Source of the DNA: Fontivita pretiosa
GTDB taxonomy: Bacteria; Planctomycetota; Phycisphaerae; Tepidisphaerales; Tepidisphaeraceae
Direction: 5' to 3'
Assembly (NCBI RefSeq): GCF_050410795.1
Contig: NZ_CP191258.1
Span: 248,001-312,000, forward strand
DNA: 64,000 nucleotides
Positions 37,352 through 46,887 of the stretch are shown here, one piece after another; within the stretch, counting starts at the first letter, position 1, and each line of letters starts with the position of its first letter. A model generated the notes under the pieces. That model made no database searches and was not told the DNA's origin. It was given only the letters and a program-made list of their open reading frames with translations. Both the position numbers and the translations under genes were made by a program.

Positions 37352-37723
37352 TCACCTTTCAATGGGTAGCCCCGCGTCTTTCCAGCCGCGGAAGCCGCCA
37401 TCCATTGAGTAGACGTTGGTGTAGCCCATTTTTTGCAGGTTATCCGCGGCCAGGGCGGAGCGGAACCCGCCGCCGCAGTACAGCACGATTTCCGCCGACG
37501 TGTCGGGGATCTTCGTCTCGATGTCGCGCTCGATGACGCCCTTGCCGATGTGCTGGGCGCCGGGCAGGTGCCCCGCGGCCCACTCGCTTTCCTCCCGTAC
37601 ATCGATCAGGTGAAACGTCTGCCCGGCGTCGAGCTTTCGGCGAACGTCTTCCACCTTCAATTCACGAATGCGGCTCCTGGCGTCGTTCACGATCGCCAGG
37701 AAACGGGGTGAGTGTTTGGCCAT
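37352..37723 (-). CDS. Single-domain rhodanese-like protein
   Basis: 123 residues. The rhodanese fold is seen from FHLIDVREESEWAAGHLPGA to YSMDGGFRGWKDAGLPIE. The catalytic Cys lies in the loop IVLYCGGGFRSALA, six residues of which (CGGGFR) form the active-site cradle, so a thiosulfate or persulfide sulfurtransferase role is likely. No signal peptide; cytoplasmic. It is a lone gene, convergent with the PEP-CTERM gene. Confidence 0.9.
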   Translation of the reverse strand: MAKHSPRFLAIVNDARSRIRELKVEDVRRKLDAGQTFHLIDVREESEWAAGHLPGAQHIGKGVIERDIETKIPDTSAEIVLYCGGGFRSALAADNLQKMGYTNVYSMDGGFRGWKDAGLPIER

Positions 37724-37880
37724 CGTGGTGTTCCCTTTCTGCTCAACAGCAGTCCGGCCCTGATCAGGGCATCGCTGCGCGCGCGGCGGGCGGGTCGCCG
37801 GGCGCTATTCAAAGAGTGAAGTCGCGGCGAAGGACGCCCTCGCCCAATCGTCCGGTGCGAACTCATAGCGGAGCACATCC

Positions 37881-39791
37881 ATGAGCTTTAAATCCAAACA
37901 TCGCATGCGTCACGGCTCACCGTACAGCAACAGCTTTCGCCCGATCGAAACACTGGAATCGCGGCGGATGATGTCATTCGGCCCGATCATGGCCGGCACG
38001 TTCAGCGGCAGCACCGGCACAATCGACCCGGGCACCGGGCCAGCGCCCTATATCATCGACGGTACACCCTATGGCGACACCATCCAGATCAACTACAGCA
38101 ATCACTTCGCGACCGGCCCGCGGCTGACCGTCCGGCGAAACGCCGAAACCGCCTTCCTGGTCATCCTCGATAACGGGCAAAGCGTACAGATCAACGGCCT
38201 TGGCGGAAGCGACTATATCCGTTTCTCCGGCTCACTGGGCGTCGCCATCACCGGCGGCGCTGGAAACGATACCATCCTTTCCGGCTCCGGCAACGACATG
38301 ATCTGGGGACAGGATGGTAACGATACGATCGACGGTGGACTCGGCGCTGACATGATCATGGGCGGCTACGGCGCCGATACCGCCGACTACTCCACACGCA
38401 CCACCCCCCTTCGCCTGGCGATCGATGGGCTGGCCAACGATGGCGCGCCCGGCGAGAACGACCAGATCGTCTCTGACATCGAGACCCTCGCCGGCGGATC
38501 GAGCAACGATTACCTGAATATCGGCCCGGCGTTCAGTGGCAACTACTGGTTTTACGGCAACGCGGGTAACGATACGATCCTCGGCGGACGCGGGGACGAC
38601 TACATCCTCTGCGGCGCCGGCGATGACCGCGTCTTCGGCTACGATGGAATCGACCTGATCAGCGGCGAAGATGGCAACGACTCGATCCGCGGCGGCGCGG
38701 GACGCGACGTGATCTGCGGCGGATGGGGCAACGATGTGCTCTACGCCGATTCGGGCCTGGATGCCATCTATGGGGATGAAGACGACGACAAGCTCTACGG
38801 CGGCCGCGACGCCGACTATCTCTCAGGTGGAACCGGCAACGACACGATCGTGTCGCTGGGCGGCGGGCAGAGCGACACGCTGATGGGCAGCTCGGGCGTG
38901 GATCAACTGTGGTTGGACGCGGAAGCAACGGAAGTGATCTACGACGCCGGTGCTGATGCGCCGCGCAACGTGCATCGGGTCGCCACGTTCTCTGATCTGT
39001 ACATCGGCTTCGACTGGGTGGACCACCCGTCGCGCGAACTTCTGGGGCAGAAGATCTGGGATCCGGCGGTGCCCAGCCCCGGACCGATGTACGTTTCTTT
39101 CGCGGGCAAGCCGTTGTTCGGCCCGGCCGGGCCGCACCCCGACGACATCCGCCAGGGTGGACTGGGCGACTGCTATTGGATGGCGGCGCTGGGCGCCGTC
39201 GCCAGGACCATGCCCGAAGTGATCCGCCAAACCGTCGTCGAGTTGGGCGATGGCACGTTCGGCGTGCACTTCTACAAGAACGGACAGAACGTGTTCCTGC
39301 GGCTGGATGCCGACCTGCCCGCTTACGGTTCCAGTCCCGCCTACGCCGGCCTGGGACACGGCGACTCGATGTGGATCCCCATCCTCGAAAAGGCATGGGC
39401 CTTTTTCCGAAAGGGGCAAGGCACCTACGCCTCGATCGAAGGCGGCTGGCCGGAACAAACCTACTGGGCGCTGGGTTTGTCCACCCAAGTCAACGCCTCC
39501 ACCACCTTCAATTCACCCCAGCGGATGATCGAGGCGATCAATGAGCTGCTGAGCCGCGGCGACGCCGTCAGCTTCGTGACTAAACAGGATTCGACAACGC
39601 TGGTCGGGCTGCATGTCTACATGGTCAGCCGCGTCTGGACCGACGCCAGTGGCACGACGTGGCTGACGCTGCGCAACCCCTGGGGCAGCGATGGAACCGG
39701 CGGCGATGGCGTCGAGGACGGCTACGTAACGCTCACGGCGGCCGACGCATTCAAATCCTACGACCAGGTGGCGGGAGGACGACTGGCGTAA
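37881..39791 (+). CDS. Calpain-like (C2) cysteine peptidase with N-terminal calcium-binding repeats
   Basis: 636 residues. The N-terminus has the planctomycete surface-protein motif IETLESRRMMSFGP instead of a standard signal peptide. Residues about 100-330 hold at least ten RTX-type nonapeptides (for example GGAGNDTILSGSGNDMIWG, GGRGDDYILCGAGDDRVFG), which bind calcium in a beta-roll. From about residue 395 a C2 peptidase domain follows with an intact triad: Cys431 in GGLGDCYWMAAL, His578 in GLHVYMVSRV and Asn599 in TLRNPWGSDG. The start has GGAG seven nt upstream. It is probably an exported, calcium-dependent protease acting at the cell surface. Confidence 0.9.
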   Translation: MSFKSKHRMRHGSPYSNSFRPIETLESRRMMSFGPIMAGTFSGSTGTIDPGTGPAPYIIDGTPYGDTIQINYSNHFATGPRLTVRRNAETAFLVILDNGQSVQINGLGGSDYIRFSGSLGVAITGGAGNDTILSGSGNDMIWGQDGNDTIDGGLGADMIMGGYGADTADYSTRTTPLRLAIDGLANDGAPGENDQIVSDIETLAGGSSNDYLNIGPAFSGNYWFYGNAGNDTILGGRGDDYILCGAGDDRVFGYDGIDLISGEDGNDSIRGGAGRDVICGGWGNDVLYADSGLDAIYGDEDDDKLYGGRDADYLSGGTGNDTIVSLGGGQSDTLMGSSGVDQLWLDAEATEVIYDAGADAPRNVHRVATFSDLYIGFDWVDHPSRELLGQKIWDPAVPSPGPMYVSFAGKPLFGPAGPHPDDIRQGGLGDCYWMAALGAVARTMPEVIRQTVVELGDGTFGVHFYKNGQNVFLRLDADLPAYGSSPAYAGLGHGDSMWIPILEKAWAFFRKGQGTYASIEGGWPEQTYWALGLSTQVNASTTFNSPQRMIEAINELLSRGDAVSFVTKQDSTTLVGLHVYMVSRVWTDASGTTWLTLRNPWGSDGTGGDGVEDGYVTLTAADAFKSYDQVAGGRLA

Positions 39792-39932
39792 CCAGGCAAA
39801 TGGGGCGATAGGAAAACGGGGCTGCTGATGCTGGCGCGGCCTTGCGTCTGCCCAACGCCCCATCGGCGCATCATGCGCTTTGCTCGGCGAGCCTGATAGC
39901 GCTATTGTTCCGTGCGGGGACGGAGGTGACGC

Positions 39933-42731
39933 ATGTCCGACACCGGCCAGCAACCAACGGCGGCGCCATATCCCAGCGCGGGCATTGGCAACGTCATCGC
40001 CGCCGTGCGCGAGCTTGGCCATCCGACACAGATCGGGCCGTATCACATCCTCGAGCCGATCGGCGAAGGGGGCATGGGCACGGTCTACAAGGCGCAACAG
40101 CGCGAGCCGATCAACCGCATCGTGGCGCTGAAGATCATCAAGCTGGGCATGGACACGCGGCAGGTGATCGCGCGGTTCGAGTCCGAGCGACAGGCGCTGG
40201 CGGTGATGAACCACGTCAATGTCGCCAGGGTGCTCGATGCCGGCGCCACCGAGACCGGCCGGCCTTACTTCGTGATGGAGTACGTCGCTGGCGAGCCGAT
40301 CACGGCGTATGCCGATCGCCACCGGCTGACGGTGCCGCAGCGGCTGGAGCTTTTCGCGCAGGCATGCAGCGCGGTGCAGCATGCGCATCAGAAGGGAATC
40401 ATCCACCGCGACATCAAGCCCTCCAATATCCTGGTCAGCGTGCAGGACGACAAGCCGCTGGTGAAGGTGATCGACTTCGGCGTGGCCAAGGCGGTGGCAC
40501 AGCGGCTCACCGAACGCACGCTGTTCACCGAATCCGGGCAGCTCGTCGGCACGCCGGAGTACATGTCGCCGGAGCAGGCCGAATCGCAGTTGGCGATCGA
40601 CATCGACACGCGGACGGACGTCTACTCGCTGGGGGTCGTGTTGTATGAGCTGCTCAGCGGCGCGCTGCCGTTCGATGCACGCTCGCTGCGCAGCGCCGGG
40701 TACAACGAGATCCAGCGGATCATCCGCGAGGTCGATCCCCCGCCGCCCAGCACACGGCTGAGCACGATGAAAGACGCCTTGCCGAGCGTGGCGGCCAGCC
40801 GGCAGATCGAGCCCCGGAAGCTGGGCACGCTGCTCCGCGGCGAGCTGGACTGGATCGTGATGAAATGTCTGGAGAAGGACCGCACGCGGCGATACGAGTC
40901 TGCTGCGGCGCTGGCGGCGGACGTGGCGCACTATCTCGCGGATGAGCCTGTCGCGGCCAGCCCGCCAAGCCGGCTCTATCGCGCCCGCAAGTTCGTCCGC
41001 CGCCACAAATGGGGACTGGGCGTCTCGGTGCTTCTGCTGATCGCGCTGTCGGCGGGGCTGGTGGGCACGACGATGGGCTTTGTCAACGCCCGCCGACAAC
41101 GGGATGCCGCCGTCGCCGCGCGTCTGGCCGAGGCCGAGGCGCGCGAGTACGAGCGCCAGACCGACAGGTTCCTCATCGAGATGTTCACGTCGATCGATCC
41201 GGCGGAGTCGCGCGGGCGGGAGGTGCTGGTGCGCGAGGTCCTGGACCGCGCTGCCCGGCGAGTCGATGCCCAGCCGCCCCAGCACCGCATCGTCGAAGCC
41301 TATCTTCGCAAGATCTTCGGCGCGGCCTATCGGTCGCTTGGTTTGCTGGATCAGGCCGAGCGACAACTGCGCCGCGCGCTGGAGCTGGACAACCCGATCG
41401 ATGAGGAATCGACGCGCCGCGTAAGCGGCACGCTCAATGACCTGGGGCTTGCGCTGCGGGACAAGGGAAAGATGGCCGAAGCGGAAACGGAGCTGCGCCG
41501 GGCGTACGCGCTTCGCCGCGGCGCTTCCGGCTCCGATCACCCCGACACGCTGGCGACGCAGTCGAACCTGGCCGACGTGCTGATGTCCACGGAGACGCCG
41601 GACAAGCTCAAGGAAGCTGATGCCCTCTTGGGCGATGCGATCGACCGGATCAAGCGGGTGGGGAGTGTCGATGCCGAGACGCGAATCAGCGTATTCAACA
41701 ATCTCGCTTCGCTCCGGCTGCGACAGCACAGGATGCCCGAGGCCGAGGCGATCTATCGCGATGCACTGGCCGACGCGCGGGCGCGTCGCGGTCAGGATCA
41801 TCCGATGGTCATCGGGCTGATGAACAACCTGGCGGAGCTGCTGCGTCGCCGCGGCGATGCCCGCGCCGCCGCAGACCTGCTCGCCGAGGCCCTCGAGCTG
41901 TCACGCAGGGTCAATGGTGCAGACCATCCCGACACGATCACGATCGCGAACAACACGGCGCTGGCCTGTGCGGCCGTTGGACGATTCGATGATGCCGGCA
42001 AAATCTACACCGATGCGATCGAGCGCCGTCGCCGCACGCTCGGCCAGGACGATCCCGGCACCCTGCTGCTCCGCGGCAACCATGCCCTGCTCCTCCAGCA
42101 GACCGGCAGACTGACCGAGGCCGAAGCCATCTTTCGCGACGTGCTGGATCGCCTGAAGCGCACCGCCGGCGAATCTCACCTGGACACGATCACGGCACAA
42201 AGCAACCTGGCGTGGGTGATTGCGGCGCGCGGAGACCCGGCCGGTGCCGAGTCGCTGTATCGCCAGACCATCGCCACGGCCCGTCAGACCCTCGGAGCCG
42301 ACCACCCCGCCGTTGCGCTGTTCGGCATGAAGCTCGGATTCGTCCTGACGCTTCAGGGCAAGTGGACCGACGCCGAGCCGCTGTTGGCCGAGGGATACAA
42401 CCGCGCCGCGGCGATGGGGATCACGTCGATCAGCCCGGCATTGCTGGTGGCCTACGGGCAGTGCCTGGCGAACCTGAACCGGCCGCGCGATGCGCTGGTG
42501 GTGCTCGAGCGCGCCGACGCGGCGACTGGCCAGATGCCCAGCCCCGACCCGCAACTGTTGCACCGCATCGCCACGGCCATGGCGCTGGCGCACGAGCAGC
42601 TCGGCGATCTCCAGCAGGCCCGGCACTGGCACGACCGCGCCCGGCAGTCGGCCACCATGCCGTCAACCGCGCCGACCACCGGTGGTTCTACTCAAAATCC
42701 AGCGAGTAGATCTTCGCCCGGCTCATCTTGA
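39933..42731 (+). CDS. Serine/threonine protein kinase with membrane helix and TPR repeats
   Basis: 932 residues. The kinase domain is at about residues 30-330: glycine loop IGEGGMGTVYKAQ, catalytic HRDIKPSNILV (Asp160) and DFGVAKAVAQR with APE-like GTPEYMSPEQA. One transmembrane helix follows (LGVSVLLLIALSAGLVGTTM, around residue 368). The outer part is a long array of tetratricopeptide units of the NPHP3/kinesin-light-chain kind (DHPDTLATQSNLADVL, ADHPDTITIANNTALACA, SHLDTITAQSNLAWVIA). The start is fixed by GGAGG. Its 3' end overlaps the next gene tail to tail by 44 bp. This is the common planctomycete receptor-type kinase; ligand and targets are unknown. Confidence 0.95.
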   Translation: MSDTGQQPTAAPYPSAGIGNVIAAVRELGHPTQIGPYHILEPIGEGGMGTVYKAQQREPINRIVALKIIKLGMDTRQVIARFESERQALAVMNHVNVARVLDAGATETGRPYFVMEYVAGEPITAYADRHRLTVPQRLELFAQACSAVQHAHQKGIIHRDIKPSNILVSVQDDKPLVKVIDFGVAKAVAQRLTERTLFTESGQLVGTPEYMSPEQAESQLAIDIDTRTDVYSLGVVLYELLSGALPFDARSLRSAGYNEIQRIIREVDPPPPSTRLSTMKDALPSVAASRQIEPRKLGTLLRGELDWIVMKCLEKDRTRRYESAAALAADVAHYLADEPVAASPPSRLYRARKFVRRHKWGLGVSVLLLIALSAGLVGTTMGFVNARRQRDAAVAARLAEAEAREYERQTDRFLIEMFTSIDPAESRGREVLVREVLDRAARRVDAQPPQHRIVEAYLRKIFGAAYRSLGLLDQAERQLRRALELDNPIDEESTRRVSGTLNDLGLALRDKGKMAEAETELRRAYALRRGASGSDHPDTLATQSNLADVLMSTETPDKLKEADALLGDAIDRIKRVGSVDAETRISVFNNLASLRLRQHRMPEAEAIYRDALADARARRGQDHPMVIGLMNNLAELLRRRGDARAAADLLAEALELSRRVNGADHPDTITIANNTALACAAVGRFDDAGKIYTDAIERRRRTLGQDDPGTLLLRGNHALLLQQTGRLTEAEAIFRDVLDRLKRTAGESHLDTITAQSNLAWVIAARGDPAGAESLYRQTIATARQTLGADHPAVALFGMKLGFVLTLQGKWTDAEPLLAEGYNRAAAMGITSISPALLVAYGQCLANLNRPRDALVVLERADAATGQMPSPDPQLLHRIATAMALAHEQLGDLQQARHWHDRARQSATMPSTAPTTGGSTQNPASRSSPGSS

Positions 42732-44343
42732 ATCTCAGCACCACCGGCTCGTTGAGTGGCAGACCGATGCTGTCGCCGTTCTTCCAGGTGACCGGGGTTC
42801 GATACTGATCGCCAATGATCGGATTGCAGTCGGCGAAGCTGCGGCCGGGGATCGTCTTGCCGTAGAAGTCGGCGACCTCGACGCGGATTTCCCCGACGCG
42901 GCTGGTCAGCGCATTGATCCGCAGTTTCTGTCCCGGCAGCAGAAACGCGGGGGTGGCGAAGAAGCCTTCCAGTGGTGCCTCGATGGCCATGAGCCTGCCC
43001 TGAGGCCAGACCGCCGTGCCCCAGGCGCTGGCCTGTTTGCCGCGCGGGTACTTGTGGGGAAAGTTGTCGCCGCGGTACAGCAGCAGCCAGTCCCCGTCGC
43101 CGCGCTCGATGAGGTTCGGGTAGGCGAAGATGTCCCCGCCGTCCCACTGTCCGAACTTGTTGGTCTCCAGCAGCGGCGATCCCGGCGCCTCGTGCCAGCT
43201 CTTGCCATCGTAACTGGTGTACAGGTCGATCGCCGTCTTGTCCTCCGCCTGAATGTAGCGGGAAACGAACATCAGGTGCGATCGGCCCATGCCGGGAATC
43301 CGCGTGTAGCAATTGAGGTAGAACGTATCGGTCGGCGCCATGTCATTGCGGGTGTCGATCACGACCTCAGACAGGCCGAACTCACGGAAGTCGCTGGCTT
43401 CGGACCGTCCGATGGCTCTTCGCCCGATGAACTGATGCCGCCGCTCGTGCTTGAGCGGATAGCCGTCGGCCCGGGGCCCGACAAAGTATGTGCGGGCGTA
43501 CATGACGTACTTTTTGATGTCCGCATCCCAGTAGACGCTTTGATCGCCATCGCTGACCTCCACGGAAAGCGGATCGTCCAGCCGCTTCCACTGGATGCCA
43601 TCCGGCGAGACAAAGCCGAAGATCGCATGCGCTCGCCCGGGATCGGTCTCCAGGGCCATCTGCTGGATCGGGCGGCGCTTTTTGTAGGCTTCGAACCTGG
43701 CCTGATCTTCGGGCTGGTTCAGCTTCAGATCCGAATTCGACGCCGACTTGAACCGCTCCTGCGGCGGAGCGGTTGGATCGATGAACACGTGCCCACTGGG
43801 ACCGCCGGGCGTCAGGTTGTTCTGCCTGCTGCCGTTGTATTCGACCAGCCCGAGGTTGGGTCGGATCCAGGTCATCCCATCCGTCGATTCCAGGTAGCAG
43901 TTGCGCGTCTGCCCGTCCTCGCCCGTGCAGGTTCCCCAGGCCATGATCTTGCCCTCGGGGGTGGGCAGAAGCTGCGTGATGGTGATGTCTTTGGCTTCCC
44001 AGGGGTACTCGGGCTTGATCTCGAGTTTGCCACCGCGTTGGGCGCGCTCGGCGACCAGCCGCACACCCCACGGGCCATCGATGTTCACGAAGTGCGCGTC
44101 GAACGGCCCGGCCATCACGCTCTTGTTCGCGAACACGCTCCTGCCGCTATCGTCCTGCCAGTCCATCTGTCCGGGACGAACCCAGTACCAGGTCGTGAAG
44201 ACGATGCGCTTTCCGGCTGGATCGTAAGGCTCGCCGTAGCCCTTCTCATGCACGACGGCCTGACCGGGCGTCGCCACCAGCCAACTCAGCATCATCGCCA
44301 CGAAAAAGGCCACCACTCGCAAACGCTGTTTGTTCGCACACAT
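42688..44343 (-). CDS. Secreted five-bladed-propeller glycoside hydrolase-like protein (GH32/43 type)
   Basis: 551 residues. Signal peptide RLRVVAFFVAMMLSWLVATP then GQA, cut near residue 30. The body repeats the pattern of GH32/43/68-like propellers: CYLESTDGMTWIRPNLGLVE, FGFVSPDGIQWKRLDDPL, LYTSYDGKSWHEAPGSPL, with the EYNGSRQNN segment typical of planctomycete members, and a C-terminal beta-sandwich (LRINALTSRVGEIRVEVAD). Catalytic acids cannot be fixed by eye. The start has GGAGG eight nt upstream. It is the last gene of the minus-strand glycan locus, 104 bp after the third paralogue. Confidence 0.65.
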   Translation of the reverse strand: MCANKQRLRVVAFFVAMMLSWLVATPGQAVVHEKGYGEPYDPAGKRIVFTTWYWVRPGQMDWQDDSGRSVFANKSVMAGPFDAHFVNIDGPWGVRLVAERAQRGGKLEIKPEYPWEAKDITITQLLPTPEGKIMAWGTCTGEDGQTRNCYLESTDGMTWIRPNLGLVEYNGSRQNNLTPGGPSGHVFIDPTAPPQERFKSASNSDLKLNQPEDQARFEAYKKRRPIQQMALETDPGRAHAIFGFVSPDGIQWKRLDDPLSVEVSDGDQSVYWDADIKKYVMYARTYFVGPRADGYPLKHERRHQFIGRRAIGRSEASDFREFGLSEVVIDTRNDMAPTDTFYLNCYTRIPGMGRSHLMFVSRYIQAEDKTAIDLYTSYDGKSWHEAPGSPLLETNKFGQWDGGDIFAYPNLIERGDGDWLLLYRGDNFPHKYPRGKQASAWGTAVWPQGRLMAIEAPLEGFFATPAFLLPGQKLRINALTSRVGEIRVEVADFYGKTIPGRSFADCNPIIGDQYRTPVTWKNGDSIGLPLNEPVVLRFKMSRAKIYSLDFE

Positions 44344-44447
44344 GTCAGAATCCTCCGCTGAAAAACCCAGATTGACGGCGCGATACCCGCGACAGTTGTA
44401 TTCCTGGCGAAAGTGCGACACGCGGCCGACGCCGGCCACACCCCGCT

Positions 44448-46865
44448 CTACGAGCCGAGCGATTCCGGCCTGAGCGAAAGCCGCTGGCCGGCGCGCACCA
44501 AGCTTGATTCTCCATTGATCACGACCTTCTCCAGTTGTCGCAGCGGCGGCACATGCAGCACGATTGCGTCGGGTCGCCGGCGGAATTGCGCGGTGCAGGT
44601 CAGATCCAACGTTCGTCCGGAATCACGCAGCATCCACTTCAGTGTGACCGGGCCGAACTCCGTCGGCATGTTCTGGAAGATCGACTGCTGCGTGTCGCTG
44701 AGCCATGCCAGCGGCACCAGGCGCAGCAGGTGCAGTTTGCCGCGCTCGATTTCGTCGTCGATCACCGCCAGCCGCGCCAGGTAAAACGCCACCGGGTTGG
44801 CGAAGACGGTCGCGGTAATGCCATCGCGCGTTTCGCACGAAACAAAGGTCTGCCGGGAAATCGCGCCGGTAAACAGGCTGTACATGCCCTCCAGGAACCG
44901 TCGCCGATCCCCGAGCTGGTGCGTGTGGAACACGTTCCAGCTATAGCATGGCTCGGCGCTGGACATCTCGTGGATCAACCGGGCGGTTTTGGTCCACAGG
45001 AAGGTGGTGTCGGGATCGGCCGTGTGCGGGCCTTCGCGGAAGAAGTCCGCCGCGTCGCGCATGAGCGGATCGTCGGCTGGCAGCAAGCCCGCGTAGACGC
45101 CGAACATCGGCCCGGTATCGAGGTAGAAGGGATGCTCGATGCCGTAGCCGTTGGAGTCGTCGGCGCTGAGCGCCATCGGCACGATCGTGCGTTCCCGACC
45201 CGAGCGATCCTTCCATTTGGGCATGCGGGCGGCCTTGGCGCGCAACGCGGCGACGATCGCGGCGCGATAGTCCTCTGCCTCACGCTGCACTTCCGCCGCA
45301 CACGGATGATGGCTCATCGCCAGCGCCCGCGACGTCTCCGCCAGACCCTTGTAATTCCACCCGTCGCTCCAGAACGACTGAAGCGGATCCTTCTTGTCCG
45401 AAGCCGATGCCGAGGGCATGATCCCCTCGACTTCCGGCGGCTTTCGCGGCAGGCGGCGGGCATCGCGGACGAACTCGTACCCCTTCAAAAGCGCCGGCGT
45501 CCACTTCTGGATGAATGGCTGGTCTCCCGTGAGCATTGCGTGCCGCGCCGCCGTGTACATCACCGCCCCGTGATCCGTCAGCCACTGGTACCCCGCATCG
45601 ACCTCCCTGGGCACCCCGAAGTACCCGGGATGCTGCGGAAAGATATCGCCCGGAGGCTTGACTTCGCCCTGCCGCAGGCGGTGGATCTCCAGGTATTTCT
45701 CCACCTCGTCATGCCAGCCCAGCGGATCCAGCAGCATGTGGCTGACCATGCTCGTCGGGGTGATCCAGAGCTTGGCGTAAATCATCGAGCCTGAAAGAAG
45801 CGTCTTCTGACCGGTGCTCGGGATCGTCGTCGAAATCATCCGAGCCAGCCGAACGCTGTTGAAGATCGCTTCGTTAATCAGCGGCTCGGGAGTACGGACA
45901 GTCGCGGCGGTTGGCGGGCGCGGCGTCCAGAAGCGGTTGGCCTCCGCCAGCGCTGTCTCCCACGCCATGGCCAGCTCCTTCTCCAGCGTTGCGCGATCGG
46001 CCTGAACCACCGGAAGGATCAGGTCGACGTGCGATCCTTCAACTGCGGGCATGGAGATGAAAAGGTAGCAGTCGCGTCCTTCATCGGGGCGGGGTGTGAA
46101 CCGCAGCGTCCGCACCGCCCCCGGCACGACCGCCAGACGCACACGTCCGTCTTCCTCCATCAGCAGCCCGCCGGTGCCCGCGGCCGCAGCGATCGGCTCC
46201 AGGCGCAGCGAGTGGGGATAGGTCGAGAGCTGCGGCAACACCATCGCGTTTTCATGCTCGAGCATCCGAAAACGAATGTGCGGAGCATTCAGCCGGATCA
46301 AAAAGCCACACTCCGGTGCGCTTGCCGAGGGATCGCGCCGTGACACTTCCAACCGGATGCGACCGAACATCGGTTCCTCGCCCGTCTGCGGCTCGCCGCC
46401 GCCGAGCATGTGGGCAAAGACCAGGTATCGCAGCTCGATTCCCCGCATCGGACCTTGATCAAGCTTCCATCGCGTCCACAGCACCGGCGCCGCGTCGGGG
46501 GTCCACCCCTGGTCGCCCATCTCGCTGCCGTCCGGCATCGAAAGCTGGTGCTCGTCCTGTCGCGGCGGAATGATCGTGCCGTCGTGCGACGGCGTGAACG
46601 TGAGCTGCACGCCCTCGCGCCACTGCGGCGTGCCCGGCGGACGCCCAAGATGCTGCCCGGGCACCGGCAACGCGAAGGTCGTCCCGTCGTACACGACATT
46701 GATCCGATGCTGGTGATCTCTCCAGCCCACCGGTGTCACCAGCTTCGGAAAATCCGGCCACCACCGGCTGGCGATCTCCACGTTCGGCTCCGTTTCGTCG
46801 GCCATGCCCCACGAGGTCATCCCCATGACCAGCAGCAATCCGAATAGCGCGATCAGTGTCCACAT
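44448..46865 (-). CDS. Secreted (alpha/alpha)6-barrel-like enzyme, paralogue 1 of 3
   Basis: 805 residues with a signal peptide (WTLIALFGLLLVMGMTSWGMA). A beta-rich N-terminal half (about 300 residues) precedes a helical half with motifs conserved in all three neighbours: LTDHGAVMYTAARHAMLTGD, SDGWNYKGL, HPFYLDTGPMFG, EPCYSWNVFHTHQL and SCETRDGIT. The layout resembles sandwich-plus-six-hairpin glycosidases. I cannot assign a named family; the conserved Asp/Glu in DHGA, SDGW and SCET are candidate catalytic residues. The start at 46865 has AAGGAG eight nt upstream. It begins 22 nt after the stop of paralogue 2. Confidence 0.75.
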   Translation of the reverse strand: MWTLIALFGLLLVMGMTSWGMADETEPNVEIASRWWPDFPKLVTPVGWRDHQHRINVVYDGTTFALPVPGQHLGRPPGTPQWREGVQLTFTPSHDGTIIPPRQDEHQLSMPDGSEMGDQGWTPDAAPVLWTRWKLDQGPMRGIELRYLVFAHMLGGGEPQTGEEPMFGRIRLEVSRRDPSASAPECGFLIRLNAPHIRFRMLEHENAMVLPQLSTYPHSLRLEPIAAAAGTGGLLMEEDGRVRLAVVPGAVRTLRFTPRPDEGRDCYLFISMPAVEGSHVDLILPVVQADRATLEKELAMAWETALAEANRFWTPRPPTAATVRTPEPLINEAIFNSVRLARMISTTIPSTGQKTLLSGSMIYAKLWITPTSMVSHMLLDPLGWHDEVEKYLEIHRLRQGEVKPPGDIFPQHPGYFGVPREVDAGYQWLTDHGAVMYTAARHAMLTGDQPFIQKWTPALLKGYEFVRDARRLPRKPPEVEGIMPSASASDKKDPLQSFWSDGWNYKGLAETSRALAMSHHPCAAEVQREAEDYRAAIVAALRAKAARMPKWKDRSGRERTIVPMALSADDSNGYGIEHPFYLDTGPMFGVYAGLLPADDPLMRDAADFFREGPHTADPDTTFLWTKTARLIHEMSSAEPCYSWNVFHTHQLGDRRRFLEGMYSLFTGAISRQTFVSCETRDGITATVFANPVAFYLARLAVIDDEIERGKLHLLRLVPLAWLSDTQQSIFQNMPTEFGPVTLKWMLRDSGRTLDLTCTAQFRRRPDAIVLHVPPLRQLEKVVINGESSLVRAGQRLSLRPESLGS

Positions 46866-46887
46866 CTGTTGAATCTCCTTGCACACT

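Noticed and set aside
38260..38860. Tandem DNA repeat or CRISPR-like array
   Set aside because: The regular spacing is due to the coding of RTX nonapeptides; the DNA units vary at synonymous sites and there are no spacers.
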